Notes under the pieces: model-generated
Database searches by the model: none
Seen by the model: only the letters and a program-made list of their open reading frames with translations
What the model was told of the DNA's origin: nothing
Made by a program: the position numbers and the translations under genes
Source: Chitinophagaceae bacterium
GTDB lineage: Bacteria > Bacteroidota > Bacteroidia > Chitinophagales > UBA10324
Length of the DNA: 64,000 nt
Reading direction: 5' to 3'
Assembly (NCBI GenBank): GCA_947474435.1
Contig: CANJII010000003.1
Coordinates: 1 to 64,000, forward strand
In this document: positions 61,601-64,000 of the stretch, piece after piece
Numbering within the stretch: the first letter of the stretch is position 1
Layout: every line of letters begins with the position of its first letter

Positions 61601-61732
61601 TTGTGTTTTTCCGGTTCCGGGCCCCGCAACTACTAATACCGGCCCATCAATCTGATCAACAGCTTCGCGCTGCGCATTGTTTAATTCGTTCAATGCTTTT
61701 TCAAATGCAGCCGATTGAAATTTATCTGTCAT
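58616..61732 (-). CDS. UvrD/PcrA-type helicase fused to a PD-(D/E)XK nuclease
   Basis: This 1038-residue superfamily 1A helicase has motif I VVAGPGTGKTQIIAARIG, motif II DEFQDTNGS and the late motif ITAHSAKGLEFQHVFL. A RecB-like nuclease follows at the C-terminus (about 760-1030): GKLDKIEF and VVDYKTG carry the D...ExK-type site. Cys in LECPISYYFE and three Cys in DGCGKEDCHWCNF suggest a Fe-S cluster as in AddB/Cas4-like nucleases. This helicase-plus-nuclease layout is that of bacterial DNA-end-processing enzymes; a role in repair is likely. It is not joined to another subunit gene here. Confidence 0.93.
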   Translation of the reverse strand: MTDKFQSAAFEKALNELNNAQREAVDQIDGPVLVVAGPGTGKTQIIAARIGNILTQTDTAPQNILCLTYTDAGTIAMRQRLMKIIGPTAYRVNIYTFHAFCNEVIQSNLDYFGKRILEPISDLENISLLQSIIDELPPTNSIRRLKGDIYFEVKRLNSLFRMMKEEDWSTEKILKSIDDYINDLPTRDEFIYKRDNGPRGIKKGDVKKDAIEEAKKKMETLRAAAELFPVYQKKILAQNRYDYSDMILWVVKAFAVNENMLRNYQERYLYFLVDEFQDTNGSQNEILKQLTNYWDKPNCFTVGDDDQSIYEFQGARVKNIMDFYEANRADIKSIVLTENYRSNQKILDASKVLIDNNQERLIHKIPDLDKTLTASHPAMTESKVSPKIIQYPNQAQEQAGIIKQIEALQEQGFPLNDVAVIYHRHAQAENLIQLFEKKNIPYQVRKKINILDLPMIQNILTTLKYLDEEMRRPHSGEYLLFQLMHFHFFHIHPHDISAVAAFAGGKRINNKWREILADRNSLSQIKLKDPEALSKFEKNITNWLKNAGNLTLQMLFEEILNDSGLLQHILKSDEKIWLMQVLTTFFDFLKAESAKHPRIKIAQFIEMIEQMEKNELGLPVNKTVFREDGVNFITAHSAKGLEFQHVFLIGCTADKWESAGGGGSNYSLPDTLTFTKDDNKIEGLRRLFYVAMTRAKEYLNISFAETNNEGKKLAASQFVAEVMAGTGIEITKSKVEAEELFDMGMTLLLKNEKPHIELFDRDFIQSKVENFSMSVSALNKYLECPISYYFERILNVPFAKNDSMAFGNAVHWALNRLFVKMRDSAEKKFPSIDDVLNDFSFEMSRQKDSFTEKQYTNRMLHGKQILPEYYNQYINSWNKVVVTEYAIRNIEVDGVPVNGKLDKIEFTGADVNVVDYKTGSVQYGKEKFLPPDEKNPIGGDYWRQIVFYKILLDNFIIEKWNMLSGELDFVEKDEKKNVFVKEKIVVTKDAIEFVKNQVKETYARIKNLEFSDGCGKEDCHWCNFVKENKIALPQVVDL

Positions 61733-61848
61733 GGAATGAATGTAGAAATGATAAAGGAAAAATTATAAAATGTTTTCGGAAGTAATTTTTCTCGAAGATT
61801 TTCACACGGTGAAAACGGAGAGAAATTCACACTGAGCTTAGAGTTCGC

Positions 61849-62394
61849 TTATTTCAATAATGAATAAATCGCCGAGTCTAAAAATTTTCCATCATAGAAA
61901 TAATTCTCTCTGAAATAAGCTTCTCGAACAAAATTATTTTTCTCCAATAATTTTATTGAGGCAATGTTTTCAGGATTCACATTGGCTTCAACGGAATGCA
62001 ATTTCAAATCAGTAAAACCATAATTTAAAACAGCAGTCATAGCTTCCTGCATAATTCCCTTCTGATGAAAATCTGCATGAAGCATGTATCCTATTTCGCT
62101 TCGTTCGTTTTCCAATTGTAATTTCCAGAAGCAAATTGTTCCGAGCAATCTTGAATCACCTTTCAATGTAATTCCCCAATTGATTCCTTCATTTTTTATC
62201 CTATTGTCTTCAAAAACCTGAATCAGTTTTTCGGCATCTTCAATTGTTTGCGCTCTGGGTCGATCAAGGTATTTCATCATTCGCTCATCAGACCGGAGAA
62301 TGAATAAATCCTTTGCATCACTCAATTCAATTTTCCGCAATAGCAATCGCTCATTAGTAATTGTTGGGAATGGATTAAAGTTTGGAGTTAACAT
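61849..62394 (-). CDS. GNAT family N-acetyltransferase (RimJ/RimL-like)
   Basis: This 181-residue protein opens with ITNERLLLRKIELSDAKDLF and has the acetyl-CoA-binding HADFHQKGIMQEAMTAVLNY (Gln/Arg-x-x-Gly position altered to QKGIMQ) and SVEANVNPENIASIKLLEKN, the RimJ/RimL pattern. It acetylates an amino group of unknown target. It is first in a run of minus-strand genes going down to the helicase. Confidence 0.92.
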   Translation of the reverse strand: MLTPNFNPFPTITNERLLLRKIELSDAKDLFILRSDERMMKYLDRPRAQTIEDAEKLIQVFEDNRIKNEGINWGITLKGDSRLLGTICFWKLQLENERSEIGYMLHADFHQKGIMQEAMTAVLNYGFTDLKLHSVEANVNPENIASIKLLEKNNFVREAYFRENYFYDGKFLDSAIYSLLK

Positions 62395-62418
62395 TATTCT
62401 TACAAGCTATTAAACCAC

Positions 62419-62790
62419 TTAGCTCTTCTTTAAAAAATCCATTGATCTTCTTCGCAGCCAGATTGAAACATAGGCAATGGTTCCTGCTGCATCAAATATG
62501 ATGTCGAGCCATTCAAAATGTCGAGTGGTTGTATACTCATTCTGAATAATTTCAATTGCAGTTCCGAATAAAACACAAATGAAGAAAACAATAACAGATT
62601 TTAAAATGAATGAATTACCCGACTTCCAGGAATAAAAAATCAAGAGCGCAAGTATGAAATAAAAAAATAAATGAATCCATTTGTCAACAAACAACAAATG
62701 AAATAAATCATAATCCGGAAGATCGTTCGCGGGCATCAGCGAGAGATAGGAAATTATCCCTGCCCATATCAAAGGAAACAGCCAGCGCAT
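62419..62790 (-). CDS. VanZ family membrane protein
   Basis: This 123-residue protein has four transmembrane segments (starting LFPLIWAGIISYLSLMP) and the VanZ features DKWIHLFFYFILALLIF, GTAIEIIQ and RHFEWLDIIFDAAGTIAYVS. The family's function is unclear apart from weak glycopeptide resistance in one case. It lies between gcvH and GNAT genes; gcvH-VanZ next to sprA is an order I recall in gliding Bacteroidota. Confidence 0.92.
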   Translation of the reverse strand: MRWLFPLIWAGIISYLSLMPANDLPDYDLFHLLFVDKWIHLFFYFILALLIFYSWKSGNSFILKSVIVFFICVLFGTAIEIIQNEYTTTRHFEWLDIIFDAAGTIAYVSIWLRRRSMDFLKKS

Positions 62791-62803
62791 TTGGTTTTTA
62801 AAA

Positions 62804-63184
62804 TTAATGACCTACTAATGCAGCATATGCAGCGGCATCCATCAACTGATTGGCGTCAGCAGGATTACTCATTTTAACTTTCACCATCCAGCCTCTTGCA
62901 TATGCATCTTGATTAACTAATTCAGGATTGGCGTTTAAGTCAGCATTGAGTTCGAGTATTGTTCCGGCAACGGGAAGAAATAAATCGCTTACAGTTTTTA
63001 CTGCTTCTACAGTTCCAAAAACTTCTTCGGCCTTCAAAGTTTTTCCTATAGTGTTTACATCCACATAAACAATATCACCCAATTCGCTTTGTGCGAAATC
63101 GGTGATGCCAATTACTGCTGTGTCGCCTTCCACACGAACCCATTCGTGATCTTTAGTGTAACGGAGATTGTCAGGAAAATTCAT
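62804..63184 (-). CDS. gcvH: Glycine cleavage system H protein
   Basis: This 126-residue lipoyl carrier shuttles the aminomethyl group between the P and T proteins. The lipoylation Lys lies in [39 protein letters not shown] and [18 protein letters not shown] are typical. The P, T and L genes are not in this window. It is followed 13 nt later by the VanZ gene. Confidence 0.97.
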   Translation of the reverse strand: MNFPDNLRYTKDHEWVRVEGDTAVIGITDFAQSELGDIVYVDVNTIGKTLKAEEVFGTVEAVKTVSDLFLPVAGTILELNADLNANPELVNQDAYARGWMVKVKMSNPADANQLMDAAAYAALVGH

Positions 63185-63266
63185 TGAATAAATTTTTTGA
63201 GGGCGGAAAAATAATATCTGAATGCGGAAACTCTAATGAGAAATTATTTTAACTTTTTTACCAATT

Positions 63267-63303
63267 AAAAAAAGAGCACATCATTTAAGAGAATGTGCTC
63301 TTT
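63267..63303 (-). terminator. Intrinsic terminator after sprA
   Basis: AAAGAGCACAT and ATGTGCTCTTT form an 11-bp stem; on the minus strand it is followed by TTTTTTT. It lies between sprA and gcvH, so gcvH has its own promoter. Confidence 0.88.
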
Positions 63304-63319
63304 GTGTATTGTTTTAAAA

Positions 63320-64000
63320 TTATTGTGCAAGCGTAAATCGAATTGTTACACCTGCATTGGTATATCGAATAGGATATGATGCTGATGTGGCTGGTATGCT
63401 GTATCTTTTATCAACAAACAAACGAATGTTTAACCGGCTGCTTACCATGTATTCAGCTGATGGCGCAATGCTGATGGTTTTCATTCCCTGAGTTGGTGTG
63501 CTTACCGCCTGATCTAATTTGTAGTTTGTTGTTATGTTGTTTGAAACAGAAACATCGCACTTCAGATTCAAATCATTTTTCAATCGTTTTTTCTTCCCTT
63601 TAATTTTAAAAGGGATTGGTGCATTTTTCCATTTGTAACCAAGACCAATAGTAATTTCAGATGTGCGCGATTCCACCAATTGATAATCGAGAAAACTCAT
63701 TTGTAGATTTCTTCCTTTTTTATATTCAAACTTTGTGCTCAGGTTATTTTTCCATTGTGCATCAACTCCAATTAAAGGAGAAAACTGTTCGGTTATGCCT
63801 ATACTTGGAATATCGTAATAGCTGATGAAGTTTCCGGAAACAGAATCAATTTGACTTGGAATATTTATTCCATTTTTATTTTCACCATTAAAATCAAGAG
63901 CAGAGCTGAATGAATTTATGGTAAGTGTTGAAGTATAACCGTGAGAAATATTCAGTGAGTTCCAGATTTTATGAGCCCATTTCATTTTTGTTAAACCATT
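63320..64000 (-). CDS. sprA: Cell surface protein/T9SS translocon SprA, C-terminal end
   Basis: The frame is open from the window edge through 227 codons and ends TNAGVTIRFTLAQ. The segment reading NGLTKMKWAHKIWNSLNISHG, with the internal Met not being the true start, matches the far C-terminal barrel strands of SprA, the 36-strand outer membrane channel of T9SS (about 2300-2500 residues in full). RKGRNLQMSFLDYQLVESRT and TIGLGYKWKNAPIPF are further matches. Position next to gcvH and VanZ supports it. Confidence 0.9.
   Translation of the reverse strand, partial: NGLTKMKWAHKIWNSLNISHGYTSTLTINSFSSALDFNGENKNGINIPSQIDSVSGNFISYYDIPSIGITEQFSPLIGVDAQWKNNLSTKFEYKKGRNLQMSFLDYQLVESRTSEITIGLGYKWKNAPIPFKIKGKKKRLKNDLNLKCDVSVSNNITTNYKLDQAVSTPTQGMKTISIAPSAEYMVSSRLNIRLFVDKRYSIPATSASYPIRYTNAGVTIRFTLAQ

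Noticed and set aside
1-64000. tRNA and rRNA genes
   Set aside because: Gaps between genes were read for TTCGAATC/TTCGATTC-like T-arms and cloverleaf pairs; none was convincing, though a computer scan would be more reliable.

Overview
The window reads as chromosomal DNA of a Bacteroidota bacterium, probably environmental and possibly near Chitinophagales/Sphingobacteriales, although the order cannot be fixed from sequence alone. The evidence is type IX secretion (T9SS) and gliding genes (gldJ, a porP/sprF-like gene, porU, porV, the 3' end of sprA), secreted proteins with T9SS C-terminal sorting domains, Bacteroidota-specific families (DUF4175, DUF4290), and promoters with the TAnnTTTG -7 element typical of the phylum. 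No rRNA, tRNA or CRISPR array was recognised.

Layout. 1-3.6 kb: a truncated secreted-protein gene, then an AT-rich restriction-modification cassette (Vsr nuclease, controller protein with C-box, cytosine-5 methyltransferase, HpaII-like endonuclease). 3.6-8.3 kb: lineage-specific genes (OmpA-family, fibronectin-III-like and small unknown proteins) with long intergenic stretches, including an 11-unit array phased at 21-22 bp. 8.1-12.6 kb: ybeY, an RsbW-like ATPase and a DUF4175 protein, with two identical parS-like 16-mers on either side of ybeY. 12.7-18.6 kb: yjjG-like phosphatase and the rimP-nusA-infB operon, whose short leader carries a terminator-like hairpin. 18.5-22 kb: a TetR regulator with a clear promoter and operator, then paaABCD for phenylacetyl-CoA epoxidation. 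22-33 kb: a T9SS cargo gene, a lipoprotein gene broken by a stop codon, murF, and the gldJ / porP-like / porU / porV cluster followed by ispF. 33.6-41.7 kb: purE, icmF, a small two-gene unit, another T9SS cargo gene, a saccharopine-dehydrogenase-like gene and murA with an Asp active-site variant. 41.9-44.5 kb: an AT-rich accessory block holding a HEYVH putative metalloprotease, which appears inserted between DUF4290 and murA. 45-64 kb: nadD, a S41 protease, a PagL-like deacylase, a 41-codon trmB remnant, two amidohydrolase genes split by a toxin-antitoxin pair, hydrolases, hpt, a LysM glucosaminidase, a UvrD-like helicase-nuclease, GNAT and VanZ genes, gcvH, and the sprA 3' end.

The main functional themes are T9SS export and its cargo, translation and transcription housekeeping (rimP/nusA/infB, ybeY), cell-wall synthesis (murA, murF), CoA-thioester metabolism (paaABCD, icmF), and defence or selfish modules (the HpaII-like system and a RelE-type pair). 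Short dispersed repeats are common. Some lie inside coding sequence: in the PaaD N-terminus, in an amidohydrolase signal peptide, and in a T9SS sorting domain. All comparisons were made by eye; no database search was run.
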